DNA of 41,594 nt from an uncultured Collinsella sp. (GCA_902493895.1 CABUQW010000014.1:1-41594), one strand, 5' to 3'. Positions 25,936 through 33,708 are shown, counted from the first letter of the stretch. A program made the numbers and translations. The notes: generated from the sequence alone by a model not told the origin.

Positions 25936-27342
25936 ATGCGCCAAAACGGATCCAACTTAAACGGGCGTTCGGGTGCGCGTCCGACGGCGCGCCGCGATCT
26001 GGGGCAGCTGCCCAGCGGTCAGCGCAAGCGTCACCGTAAGCCCGGCGCGATGTATCTCAACCATAGCCGCGGCTTTAGCGACCGCAGCGCTCGCATCGGC
26101 AACAGCCGTACGCCCCGTCGTTCGTCTCGCCTGCCCTATGCGCTCATTGCCGTGGGCTGTGCGCTCGTGCTGTTTATCGCTGCCGTCGTGGGCTACGTCA
26201 ACCGCAGTGTGGACGTGGAGCTCAACGGGCAAAAGACCGCGGTGCGTGTGGGCTCTACGCTGCAGAATCTCATCGACGACCAGGAGTTGACTGACACCTA
26301 CGACGCAGGCGACCTGCTGGCCGTCGATGACAGCGTGCTCAAGCGCCATGGGGGCGAAAAGCTGTCGGTGAAGGTCGACGGCAAGCGCGTGAAGCAGGGC
26401 AAATGGGATAGCCGCGAACTTGAGGGCGGCGAGAAGGTGACGGTCAAGGATGGCCGTAACACCTACGAGAAGCACGAGGTTCAAGCTACGGTTATCGAGC
26501 CCAAGCTCAAGGTCGAGGGCACGGGCGCTATCGAGTATGTGCAGACGTGGGGTGTCCAGGGCCGCTCCGAGGTGTGGGTCGGCGAGCAATCGGGCAAGAC
26601 GCAGGACCGCGGCGAGGTTGTGCCCGCCACCGATTGCATCGTTGCGTGCGCCAGCGTGGCGCCCAAGGGCAACAAAAAGTACGTGGCACTGACGTTTGAC
26701 GAGGGTCCGAGCGGCGCCACCAAACAGATCTTGCAGGTGCTCAAGGAAAAGGGCGTCACCGCGACGTTCTTCCTTTCGGGCGATGCGGCCGAGGCCTCGC
26801 CTGCCACGGCCAAGGCGATTGTCGATGCCGGGTGCGAGATCGGATCCAACAGCTACAGCGACGATTCGCTCAAGGGTCAGGACCGTGAGGCGGTACGCGA
26901 ACAGATCACGAAAGGCACCGACGCGATTAAGTCGGCGACCGGCGTGAAGACGATGCTGCTGCGTGCTCCCTACGCCGCCTTTGACGAGCAAAACTGGATT
27001 GATGCGATGGACCTGGTCTCCGCCGTGGTCTCGTGGAATATCGACTCGGGCGACTGGCTGCTAAACGGTGCCGACGAACAGGTCTCGACGGTGCTCGATT
27101 CGGTGACGCCGGGCAATATCGTGCTGCTCACCGATAGAGACGAATGCGCCGAGCAGACACTCGAAGCGCTGCCGCAGATTATCGACGGCCTCATTGCCGA
27201 CGGCTACAAGATCGTGACGCTCAGCGACCTGGTCAAGACGGACACGTCGCTGAGCAAAAAGCTCACCTCGCTGACGAAGGCCGCCATGCCCAAGGACGCC
27301 GTGTTCCCCCAACTTGCCGAGGACGACGACACCACAGAGTAG
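25936..27342 (+). CDS. NodB-fold (polysaccharide deacetylase-like) protein, metal site degenerate
   Basis: This 468-residue protein has a basic N-terminal cytoplasmic stretch (1-65), one membrane helix (~67-88), a region like the DUF348/Rpf-associated domain (DVELNGQKTAVRVGSTLQNL and following, ~92-180) and a C-terminal NodB domain (~245-440). The fold motifs are recognisable but the catalytic residues are not. Motif 1 is TFDEGP (253-258) instead of TFDDGP. Motif 2 is NSYSDD (305-310), where active enzymes have HxxxH. Motif 3 RAPY (343-346) and motif 4 DSGDW (370-374) are kept. Motif 5 is LLTDRD, where LxHD is expected. With both zinc histidines gone, classical deacetylase activity is unlikely. 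The start follows GGGGGAGGG. It is a single-gene unit with a REP-like hairpin over its stop codon. Confidence 0.85.
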   Translation: MRQNGSNLNGRSGARPTARRDLGQLPSGQRKRHRKPGAMYLNHSRGFSDRSARIGNSRTPRRSSRLPYALIAVGCALVLFIAAVVGYVNRSVDVELNGQKTAVRVGSTLQNLIDDQELTDTYDAGDLLAVDDSVLKRHGGEKLSVKVDGKRVKQGKWDSRELEGGEKVTVKDGRNTYEKHEVQATVIEPKLKVEGTGAIEYVQTWGVQGRSEVWVGEQSGKTQDRGEVVPATDCIVACASVAPKGNKKYVALTFDEGPSGATKQILQVLKEKGVTATFFLSGDAAEASPATAKAIVDAGCEIGSNSYSDDSLKGQDREAVREQITKGTDAIKSATGVKTMLLRAPYAAFDEQNWIDAMDLVSAVVSWNIDSGDWLLNGADEQVSTVLDSVTPGNIVLLTDRDECAEQTLEALPQIIDGLIADGYKIVTLSDLVKTDTSLSKKLTSLTKAAMPKDAVFPQLAEDDDTTE

Positions 27343-27378
27343 TCATTGGGTAGTCATTTAAGAACGTCCCCAATGACT
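27341..27378. repeat. REP-like hairpin overlapping the NodB-like stop codon
   Basis: AGTCATTGGG (27341-27350) is complementary to CCCAATGACT (27369-27378). The 27 bases 27352-27378 repeat the unit at 18957-18983 except for three bases (AAC for TCT). Confidence 0.75.
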
Positions 27379-27453
27379 ATGTCACGGATGCGTCAGCGTT
27401 TGGTATGCCTGCAATGTGCAGCGCATAAATTCGATGCCGCAGGGCGATGCTGA

Positions 27454-27462
27454 TGCTATAGT
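27454..27462 (+). promoter_or_regulatory. Extended -10 promoter of the mgtE-like operon
   Basis: TGCTATAGT matches the extended -10 form TGnTATAAT with one change. Transcription would start near 27469, giving a leader of about 185-200 bases. No convincing -35 was found, as is usual for extended -10 promoters. Confidence 0.5.
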
Positions 27463-27475
27463 TACTGCGGTTAAT

Positions 27476-27650
27476 GAGGGTCAAGAGAAAGGTTACAGGT
27501 GAAATCCAAACCTCGACCATACAGTCGATGACCCCATGCAGGTGCTTTTTGCGCATGCACGGGGTGTAAGCGTCGAGCGGCGTGCCGCCCGCGCATGCGT
27601 ATACATATCCAGAAGCCCCCGGACGCCGCACGCGCGGCCGCGTCCGGAGG
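27476..27650 (+). ncRNA. Candidate cis-regulatory RNA (unassigned) upstream of the mgtE-like gene
   Basis: Stems that can be read by eye: GGGTC (27479-27483) with GACCC; GGTT with AACC around ACAGGTGAAATCCA; CTCGAC with GTCGA around CATACA (TCGACcatacaGTCGA); CCCCATGCA with TGCACGGGG; and CCGGACGC (27619-27626) with GCGTCCGG (27640-27647), the last running into the GGAGG site. A second GTCGAG in AGCGTCGAGC could replace the hairpin partner of CTCGAC, giving an alternative fold. It is absent from my knowledge of named riboswitches. Confidence 0.4.
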
Positions 27651-27654
27651 AATA

Positions 27655-27687
27655 ATGATGGGGAGCACCATTGAATTATCTGAGTGA
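27655..27687 (+). CDS. Short upstream ORF (leader peptide) overlapping the mgtE-like start
   Basis: ATG 27655 or 27658, with GGAGG at 27646-27650 (7 bases from the second ATG), opens an ORF coding M-MGSTIELSE and ending at TGA 27685. It overlaps the TTG start of the mgtE-like gene (27671) in another frame. One base after its stop is an in-frame ATG (27689) of the mgtE-like gene. It has the strongest ribosome-binding site in the leader. Either it is a leader peptide that tunes mgtE-like translation, or it couples to ATG 27689, or it is a chance ORF. Confidence 0.4.
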   Translation: MMGSTIELSE

Positions 27688-29515
27688 GATGCTCAAATTG
27701 CCGGTCTTGGACGTCGACGGCGAAAAGCTCGGCGTGGTCAACGATTTTGGTATTGCTACCGGCGAAGTTTTTCCGCACGTGACGTCGCTCGCGTTCCGCG
27801 GACCCGGCAAGACGCCGTTTATGATTAGCTGGCGCAAATGGGTCGACCGTATCGACGAGACGGGTGTACACCTTAAGACGTCGGCCACCGAAATCCGTTT
27901 TTCGTACCTGCAGCCGACCGAACTCCTGCTCGCCCGCGACGTGCTCAACAAGCAGATCGTCGACACGCAGGGCATGAAGGTCGTGCGCGTCAACGACATC
28001 AAGTTTTCCATGTCGGGCGAAAATCAGCTGCGCCTGCTGGGCGCCGAGGTCGGTGCCCGCGGTCTGCTACGCGCCATCAGCCCCGCGCTCGAGCATATCG
28101 TCGAAGGCTTTATGAAGCACCTGGGCAAGCCGCTCAGTGAGGACATCATCGCTTGGTCCTACATGGACCTGCTCGACCGCTCGACCAAGAACATTCAACT
28201 CTCGGTGTCGCACAAGACGCTCGGCGAGCTGCACCCTGCCGACATCGCCGACATTATCGAGCAGCTCGACCCGCGCTTGCGTGCGCAGGTGTTCGCGCAG
28301 CTCGACACCGCCCAGGCCGCCGAGGCCATCTCGGAGTTCGATGATGACGAGCTCATGACCGAGATGCTCGAGGGCCTGTCCGATACGGACGCATCGTCGA
28401 TGCTGGCCATGATGGACCCGGACGACGCCGCCGACCTGATCGACGAGCTCGATTACGAGAAGGCCGAGAAGCTCCTGCGCCTGATGGGCGTCAAGGAGGA
28501 GAAGGCGATTCGTAACCTGCTGGGCTATGAGGACAACACCGCCGGCCGCATCATGACCTCGGAGTTTGTCTCGCTGCCCGCCACGGCGACGGTCGGTGAT
28601 GCCATCGAGGCGATTCGCAAACTCGATGAGGACTTCGAGAGTGTCTATTACGTCTATACCGAGGATCCGAGCGGCATGCTCACCGGCGTGCTCTCGCTGC
28701 GCACGTTGATCGTGGCCGACCGCGATGCCACGCTGGGCCAGCTCGCCTATCGCGACCTGGTCTACGTGTCGCCCGACGAGGACCAGGAAGACGTGACGGA
28801 CGAGATGACCAAGTACGACCTGGTTGCCATCCCTGTCTGCGACGAGAACCGTCATATCCTGGGCATCGTGACCTTCGACGACGCCATGGACGTTATCGCC
28901 GAGGAGCATCAGGAGGACCTGCAGATCGCCGGTGTCGGCTCGGGCGATAGCGCGTCGGACGACTCGACGAACGTGCTCAGCTGGTTCGTGCATCGTCAGT
29001 ACTGGGTCGTCGTGTGGGGCATCGCCTCGTGCATCATGGCAACGGTGCTGGGGACGGCGCTGGGCTCCGCGCATTTGGTGGTGTTTCCCATGTGCGCCAT
29101 GCCGCTCGTGTTGCTGGCTGCCTCGCGTATGGTGTCGTTCGTCAAGAACTACTTCCTCGAGTACGACGGTCACGACGACGAGCCCAAGCCGTACCTGGGA
29201 TTCTTCTTCCAGAGCACGGGCATGGGCCTGATCCTTTCGCTCGTGACCTACCTGTGCGCGCAGCTGGTACGCACCGCCGCGTTCCCCGATGCCACTATGT
29301 TTGAGGAGCAGCTCTTTACCGGCTGCTTTAACATCGCTGCCATCATCTGCCTGGTTGGCAACATGAGCGCCGTGATTTACCTGATGGTGCTGTTCTGGCG
29401 CGATGAGCATGACCTTAACACGTCGGGTACCGCCATGAACGTCATCGCCGTCATGATTTCGTGTGTGGCGTACTGTGCTGCTGCGGTGCTGCTCACCATG
29501 TCGGTCATGGGGTAG
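27671..29515 (+). CDS. MgtE-like protein (PRC barrel, MgtE-N, two CBS, divergent membrane domain)
   Basis: This 614-residue protein has, in order: a PRC-barrel-like N-terminus (YLSEMLKLPVLDVDGEKLG, 3-80); an MgtE intracellular N domain (~185-295; LHPADIADIIEQLDP and the DDDELMTEMLEGL helices); two CBS domains (~297-360 and ~365-415; TAGRIMTSEFVSLPATATVG; VAIPVCDENRHILGIVTFDD); and about five membrane helices (~435-614). MgtE proteins are Mg2+ channels gated by the cytosolic domains. Here the membrane part lacks the GGNxGxQ pore signature of the family, so transport is in doubt. TTG 27671 with GGGGAG 6 bases upstream keeps the whole PRC motif; ATG 27689 is the alternative. The Nramp-type gene follows 8 bases later, so the two are an operon. 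Confidence 0.85.
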   Translation: MNYLSEMLKLPVLDVDGEKLGVVNDFGIATGEVFPHVTSLAFRGPGKTPFMISWRKWVDRIDETGVHLKTSATEIRFSYLQPTELLLARDVLNKQIVDTQGMKVVRVNDIKFSMSGENQLRLLGAEVGARGLLRAISPALEHIVEGFMKHLGKPLSEDIIAWSYMDLLDRSTKNIQLSVSHKTLGELHPADIADIIEQLDPRLRAQVFAQLDTAQAAEAISEFDDDELMTEMLEGLSDTDASSMLAMMDPDDAADLIDELDYEKAEKLLRLMGVKEEKAIRNLLGYEDNTAGRIMTSEFVSLPATATVGDAIEAIRKLDEDFESVYYVYTEDPSGMLTGVLSLRTLIVADRDATLGQLAYRDLVYVSPDEDQEDVTDEMTKYDLVAIPVCDENRHILGIVTFDDAMDVIAEEHQEDLQIAGVGSGDSASDDSTNVLSWFVHRQYWVVVWGIASCIMATVLGTALGSAHLVVFPMCAMPLVLLAASRMVSFVKNYFLEYDGHDDEPKPYLGFFFQSTGMGLILSLVTYLCAQLVRTAAFPDATMFEEQLFTGCFNIAAIICLVGNMSAVIYLMVLFWRDEHDLNTSGTAMNVIAVMISCVAYCAAAVLLTMSVMG

Positions 29516-29523
29516 GTGGTCGC

Positions 29524-30786
29524 GTGCAAAACACGAAGCAAAAGGCGAGCACCAAGCAAAAGCTGACCATTGCGGCCATCTTTGGCGCCATGGGCCCCGG
29601 TCTTCTGGCGGCGCTTTCGGGCAATGACGCCGGCGGCATCGCCACGTATTCCAGCGCGGGCGCCAGCTATGGCTACAAGATGCTCTGGATGCTTCCCGTC
29701 ATGACTGTGCTGCTCATCGTGACGCAGGAGACCGCGGCGCGCTGCGGCTGCGTCACGGGCAAGGGCCTGGCATCGCTCATTCGCGAGCGCTTTGGCGTGC
29801 GCAAGAGTGTACTTGCTATGGCGGCGCTGTTGATCGCCAACACGGCTGTGACCATTTCGGAGTTTGCGGGCATCGCCAGCGGCCTTGCTCTCTTTGGCGT
29901 GCCGGCGAGCATCTCGGTGCCGTTGGTGGCGCTGCTGGTGTGGATGCTTACCATGTCGGGTAGTTTCCAGCGCATCGAGAAGATTCTGCTGCTGGTGAGC
30001 TGCGTATTCGTGACTTATATTGTCGCCGCGTTTATGGCTGGCCCCAACTGGGGTGAGGTCGCGGTCGACCTGGTCGTGCCTAACATTCAAAATGATCCCA
30101 GCTACGTGTCGCTCGTGGTCGCGACGATTGGTACCACCATCGCGCCGTGGATGATTTTCTTGGCGCAGAACAACGTAGTCGATAAGAACGCGGGCGAGGA
30201 CGATATCGTGCTGCAGCGCATCGATACCGTGAGCGGCTCGCTTGCCGCCGATGTCATTGCCGGCTTTATTATCATCACGACCGGTACGGTGTTGTTCCCG
30301 GCGGGTATCCAGATTAGCGATGCCGCCGATGCTGCCCGCGCGCTGGAGCCTATTGCGGGTCAGTGGTCCACGGTACTGTTTGCCTCGGGCCTGGTCGCGG
30401 CGAGCTTCTTGGCCGCCTGTGTGCTGCCGGGCGTTACGTCGAGCGCTATCTGCGAGGCATTTGGCTGGGAGCGCGGTGCCGACCGCAGCTGGGACGAGGC
30501 CCCGGTTTACCGCGGCATCATTACGGCCATCATCGGTATCTCTGCCGTGCTGGTGCTCATGCCTGGCGTCGATTTGTTCCAGATTATGATGACCTCGCAG
30601 GTCATCAATGGCGTGCTACTGCCCGTGGTTCTGGTGTTCCAGGTGGTTATCGCCGCCGACCGTCACATCATGGGTGCCAACCGCAACGGTCGCGTGTGGA
30701 ACGTGCTCACTTGGGCGACTATCGGCGTGATTACGGTGCTCACGGTTGTCATGTTTGTCCTGCAGGCGATGGGTTACAGCGCTTAG
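29524..30786 (+). CDS. Nramp-related metal transporter, probably Mg2+ type (NRMT-like)
   Basis: This 420-residue protein has about 11 helices of the SLC11/Nramp fold. In helix 1 the canonical DPGN is D35-A-G-G38, so the metal-binding Asn is Gly. In helix 6 the canonical AxxMPH is T-T-I-A207-P208-W209, so the Met that gives transition-metal selectivity and the His are both lost. These are the kinds of change described for Nramp-related magnesium transporters, of which the Eggerthella lenta protein is a known member; that organism is in the same class. Starting codon GTG 29524 behind AGGTGG is the only start option in frame. It is co-transcribed with the MgtE-like gene and followed by a terminator. 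The Mg2+ assignment rests on motifs and context. Confidence 0.85.
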   Translation: MQNTKQKASTKQKLTIAAIFGAMGPGLLAALSGNDAGGIATYSSAGASYGYKMLWMLPVMTVLLIVTQETAARCGCVTGKGLASLIRERFGVRKSVLAMAALLIANTAVTISEFAGIASGLALFGVPASISVPLVALLVWMLTMSGSFQRIEKILLLVSCVFVTYIVAAFMAGPNWGEVAVDLVVPNIQNDPSYVSLVVATIGTTIAPWMIFLAQNNVVDKNAGEDDIVLQRIDTVSGSLAADVIAGFIIITTGTVLFPAGIQISDAADAARALEPIAGQWSTVLFASGLVAASFLAACVLPGVTSSAICEAFGWERGADRSWDEAPVYRGIITAIIGISAVLVLMPGVDLFQIMMTSQVINGVLLPVVLVFQVVIAADRHIMGANRNGRVWNVLTWATIGVITVLTVVMFVLQAMGYSA

Positions 30787-30803
30787 CGCCTCTTTTGGAC
30801 TCC

Positions 30804-30838
30804 AAACAGGCCGCAGCGATGGGCTGCGGCCTGTTTTT
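30804..30838 (+). terminator. Intrinsic terminator of the magnesium operon
   Basis: AAACAGGCCGCAG pairs with CTGCGGCCTGTTT around CGATGGG, followed by more T. Confidence 0.9.
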
Positions 30839-30868
30839 CGTCTGCTATAGGGTGTTAGTTATATAGCA

Positions 30869-31099
30869 GTGGGCAAAAAATGCCAAAAGTGAGTACTGTT
30901 GCTAAGTGAATAGCATTTACATCCAAGAAGATAATGAACATAACCTATAGTATGTTCATTAAAATTGGCTCCAATACGCCTTAGACCAGTCAGGCTGGCT
31001 GCTTTAGGGGGGTTGTAGGGTTCGCTCGGGCGTCATTTTGGGTGGTTTTGCCTGCTACTAAAATGGTAACAGTACTCATATTTGCCCTATTTTGCCCAC
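30869..31099. mobile_element. MITE-like non-autonomous element, 231 bp, 32-bp terminal inverted repeats
   Basis: Left end 30869-30900 (GTGGGCAAAA...GAGTACTGTT) and right end 31068-31099 are inverted copies, 27 of 32 bases matching, with perfect outer 10 and inner 11 bases. The element is AT-rich against its surroundings and codes nothing. Inside it is a perfect 11-bp palindrome (30932-30961). No clear target-site duplication is visible, so mobility is inferred. Confidence 0.65.
30932..30961. promoter_or_regulatory. Palindrome inside the MITE-like element
   Basis: TAATGAACATA (30932-30942) and TATGTTCATTA (30951-30961) are perfect inverted arms around ACCTATAG. It may be a hairpin or a protein site within the element. 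Confidence 0.5.
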
Positions 31100-31243
31100 A
31101 GACCTTTGAGGGTGCGGCGAAAAGGGCTTGTTTTGATTGTTTGGGGCAGGCGCGAGGCGCGGAAACGATGTCTGGAGTGACGGAGCGGCCTGGAATTCAT
31201 CCGTAGAGGTCTTCATTAGCTGCGCCAGGAGTGTCCCTAACTG

Positions 31244-31281
31244 CCGGAGGGGGTGTCTGCCGTGGCAGACACCCCCTCCGG
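31244..31281. repeat. 38-bp near-perfect palindrome after the acyltransferase gene
   Basis: CCGGAGGGGGTGTCTGCC (31244-31261) and its exact complement (31264-31281) are separated by only GT. It lies 23 bases beyond the stop codon of the minus-strand acyltransferase gene, with no T tract on that strand, so it is a 3'-end hairpin or a repeat rather than a classical terminator. Confidence 0.7.
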
Positions 31282-31304
31282 ATGTGGGAAGTTTACGCTG
31301 CAGG

Positions 31305-33521
31305 TTACTTGTCGGTGCCCAGCTTGTGCGGCTTGAAGGCGAGCGCGTTGACGAGCGCGTCGGTGGCAGACTTGACGGCTGCTGGCTGCGGATCGTTGAC
31401 GTGGTCCTCGGGATGCACGGGCAGGTCCTTCTTGACGGCATCGTGGATCAAGTTGAGGTACTCAGTCACGCCAGTGGTCGATAGGTGCGTGCCATCGCCA
31501 TCGAACAGGTCGTTGCGGTTGGCACTGTATCCGTACCAGTCGATAACGCGTACGTTCTTGTAGCGCGTAGCGGCGTTGGCGATGGCCTGGTTGGTAGAGC
31601 CAACCCACGGCTGCGGGCTGCGCGTGTTCACAAACACCACAATACGCTTATCTCCTGCATCGGCCATGATGGCGTCGATCTGGTCGTCGGTTACCAAGCC
31701 GTTGGTGCCCAGGGCAAAGACCACGATCTTGCCGGCGAGGTTCTGCTGGATATAGCCCTCAAATGTCGTGCGGCCCGCATCAAACTGGCGGCCCTTTTCG
31801 GCATCGATATGGCTGTGCGGGAACACGCCGTCAAAGGTGTCTACGGCACGCAGCGACACGGAGTCGCCGATCATAAGCAGATCGTAGGAGCCATCGGGGA
31901 AGCCGTCGTTGTCCTTGTCGGTGTCGTCGGCCGCCTGCTGGTCGGTGGGCGCGGTGTTCTTGGCTTCCTTGTTCAGAACTTCGGCGCCCTCGCCGCTCAG
32001 CGCAGACGTCTCGGGCACAAAGATCAGGCCGCCCAGTGCAACGACCAACACGACAGCGCAGGCTGCGCAGACAGGGACGTGCGCGCGTGCCCAGTTGGCG
32101 GGCGTGGTGGTGCCATCGCGGAATTCGGCGACGGTGCGCCCAAAGGCGCCCTTCCTAAACGGAGTCTCGATAAAGCGATAGCAGCACTCTGCCACGGCGA
32201 CCACCACAAGTACCTGCAAGATATACTGCCACCAGGGCGTGTCGTTGATGTTGGCGACCGGGTTCATGAGGAGCAGCAGCGGATAGTGCCACAGGTAGAT
32301 ACTGTAGGAGCGTTTGCCAATCCATACGAGCGGCTCGGCGGACAGTGCGCGGGAAACCATTCCTTGGGGCTGCACGCAGGCGGCAATAACCATGAGCGTG
32401 AGGATTGAGCATAGCAGCGTGCCTCCGCGATACTGGAACGCGGTGTAGCCGTTGGTGAGCGCGACCATGGCGGCAAGGCCAACCAGACCCACGACGCCCA
32501 ATACATCGATGGATGCGGGCGAGGACCAAAAGCGCACGAGGGCGCTCGGCTGTGCCGGGGCGGTCTCGGCTGATTCGTCGGCCTTCTCGCCAGGCTTGCC
32601 CTCGGCGTTCTTGCCGTGCTTGGCGGCGCCAGCTAGGCGATTGAGCCCCAAACGACGAGCGAGACGCACCGGCGCCAGGTCGCGATCGGGGATAAAGGCC
32701 ATCCAGGCACCCAGCAGCAGCGAGAACACACGGGTGTCGGTGCCGTAGTACACGCGGCTGGGGTCGGCGGCAGGGTTGTAAAGCACCATCATGGCTAGGG
32801 CAGATACCACGGCAAGGCCCAGAACCACGCGGCGCGTGTTGGGCTTGCTCACATGCATGGATACCATGGCAAACAGCAGTGGCGGCCAAATCAGGTAGAA
32901 CTGTTCCTCGATGGCAAGCGACCAAAAGTGCGTGAGCGGCGAGGGATCGCCCAGAGCATTGAAGTACGAGACGTTTTGGGCAATCTGCCACCAGTTGTTG
33001 AAGAACAGCAGCGACGGCAGGATGTCGGGGCGCATCTTGGTGAGCATCACGTGGTTAAAGATAGTGCACAGCGCGCAGGTTACAAACACTACCGTTACCA
33101 CGGCGGGGACCAGGCGACGGATGCGGCGAATCCAGAAGCTCTTGAGGTCGATGCGTCCGGTCTTAGCGACTTCGTTGAGCAGCAAGCGCGTGATCAGATA
33201 GCCCGAAAGCACAAAGAAGATCGTGACGCCAAGCAGGCCGCCCTGAGCCCACGTGAGGTTAAGGTGATAGAGCACCACCGCGACGACGGCGAGCGTACGC
33301 AGGCCGTCGAGTGCAGGGATGTAGCGGGACTTGGGGCGAGCAGGCGTCTGCTCCGCGGCGGGAGTGTTGGCGCGGCCTGCGTTGTTGGCAGAAGCGCGAT
33401 GGGGGCTCGCGGCGCGTCGCGGTTCGTTGGCGCGGCGTTCGCCCTTCACGCGTTCGTGCGGCGCCGGCTCGTTGCCCGTGCGGCGTCGACCGCGCGAGCC
33501 CGATTGCGAGAGTTGTTCCAT
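31305..33521 (-). CDS. OatA-type acyltransferase: acyltransferase-3 membrane domain plus SGNH domain
   Basis: This 738-residue protein has a basic, Arg/Ala-rich cytoplasmic N-terminus (1-65), an acyltransferase-3 domain of about ten helices (~66-470) with catalytic H86 in VVLYHLNL, and RRIRRLVPAV and FWSLAIEEQFYLIWP motifs. After another helix (~493-512) comes an extracellular SGNH-like domain: GDSVS with S554, a GTNG block and DGTH (D676, H679). OatA-like enzymes pass acetyl from the cytoplasm to the wall, giving O-acetyl peptidoglycan or glycans that resist lysozyme. A Lys/Glu-rich cytoplasmic loop (NAEGKPGEKADESAETAPAQ) lies near residue 300. The gene is monocistronic and divergent from ribokinase. 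Substrate is inferred from architecture. Confidence 0.9.
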   Translation of the reverse strand: MEQLSQSGSRGRRRTGNEPAPHERVKGERRANEPRRAASPHRASANNAGRANTPAAEQTPARPKSRYIPALDGLRTLAVVAVVLYHLNLTWAQGGLLGVTIFFVLSGYLITRLLLNEVAKTGRIDLKSFWIRRIRRLVPAVVTVVFVTCALCTIFNHVMLTKMRPDILPSLLFFNNWWQIAQNVSYFNALGDPSPLTHFWSLAIEEQFYLIWPPLLFAMVSMHVSKPNTRRVVLGLAVVSALAMMVLYNPAADPSRVYYGTDTRVFSLLLGAWMAFIPDRDLAPVRLARRLGLNRLAGAAKHGKNAEGKPGEKADESAETAPAQPSALVRFWSSPASIDVLGVVGLVGLAAMVALTNGYTAFQYRGGTLLCSILTLMVIAACVQPQGMVSRALSAEPLVWIGKRSYSIYLWHYPLLLLMNPVANINDTPWWQYILQVLVVVAVAECCYRFIETPFRKGAFGRTVAEFRDGTTTPANWARAHVPVCAACAVVLVVALGGLIFVPETSALSGEGAEVLNKEAKNTAPTDQQAADDTDKDNDGFPDGSYDLLMIGDSVSLRAVDTFDGVFPHSHIDAEKGRQFDAGRTTFEGYIQQNLAGKIVVFALGTNGLVTDDQIDAIMADAGDKRIVVFVNTRSPQPWVGSTNQAIANAATRYKNVRVIDWYGYSANRNDLFDGDGTHLSTTGVTEYLNLIHDAVKKDLPVHPEDHVNDPQPAAVKSATDALVNALAFKPHKLGTDK

Positions 33522-33614
33522 AAAACATCATCCAATGACGAGAATAATCAGCACGCCTTCATTGTAGCTGCCTGCTCCTGTGAATGCTTGCTGCTGGCGC
33601 AAGCTCAAGCGCGC

Positions 33615-33643
33615 GTCCACATCAAAGTGGACTAAAGTTATAG
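33615..33643 (+). promoter_or_regulatory. Ribokinase promoter with operator-like inverted repeat
   Basis: GTCCAC-ATCAAA-GTGGAC (33615-33632) is a perfect inverted repeat. A TTATAG box follows at 33638-33643. The repeat occupies the spacer and -35 zone, as expected for a repressor site. Confidence 0.45.
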
Positions 33644-33708
33644 GGGGTGCGAGAGCGCACAATCGTTGGTCGACGGTGGGCGCAAAGCCTGAAGACGAGG
33701 AGGTTTCC

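Larger units (their letters stand above)
27343..27670 (+). other. 328-bp leader region of the magnesium locus, structured RNA candidate
   Basis: After the REP unit the region holds a probable promoter (27454-27462), then ~190 bases with several strong, partly exclusive stems, and the upstream ORF. It does not match the M-box consensus. No tRNA or other named RNA was recognised. Confidence 0.55.
30787..31304. other. 518-bp intergenic region: terminator, MITE-like element, long palindrome
   Basis: It holds the terminator at 30804-30838, a small hairpin CTGCTATA/TATAGCAG (30843-30869), a MITE-like element (30869-31099) and an 18-bp-arm palindrome (31244-31281). The AT content rises clearly in 30842-31100 compared with the neighbours. 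No gene is supported; ORFs crossing 31137-31484 overlap the acyltransferase end. Confidence 0.75.

Noticed and set aside
27476..27650. M-box (ykoK) Mg2+ riboswitch
   Set aside because: The conserved GUUAGGUGAGGCUCC-type and AGACGCC-type blocks are missing, so the leader was reported only as an unassigned structured RNA.
31137..31563. Two overlapping plus-strand ORFs of 110-115 codons
   Set aside because: They cover a palindrome and the antisense of the acyltransferase SGNH domain; Val/Arg/Ser-rich without recognisable motif.
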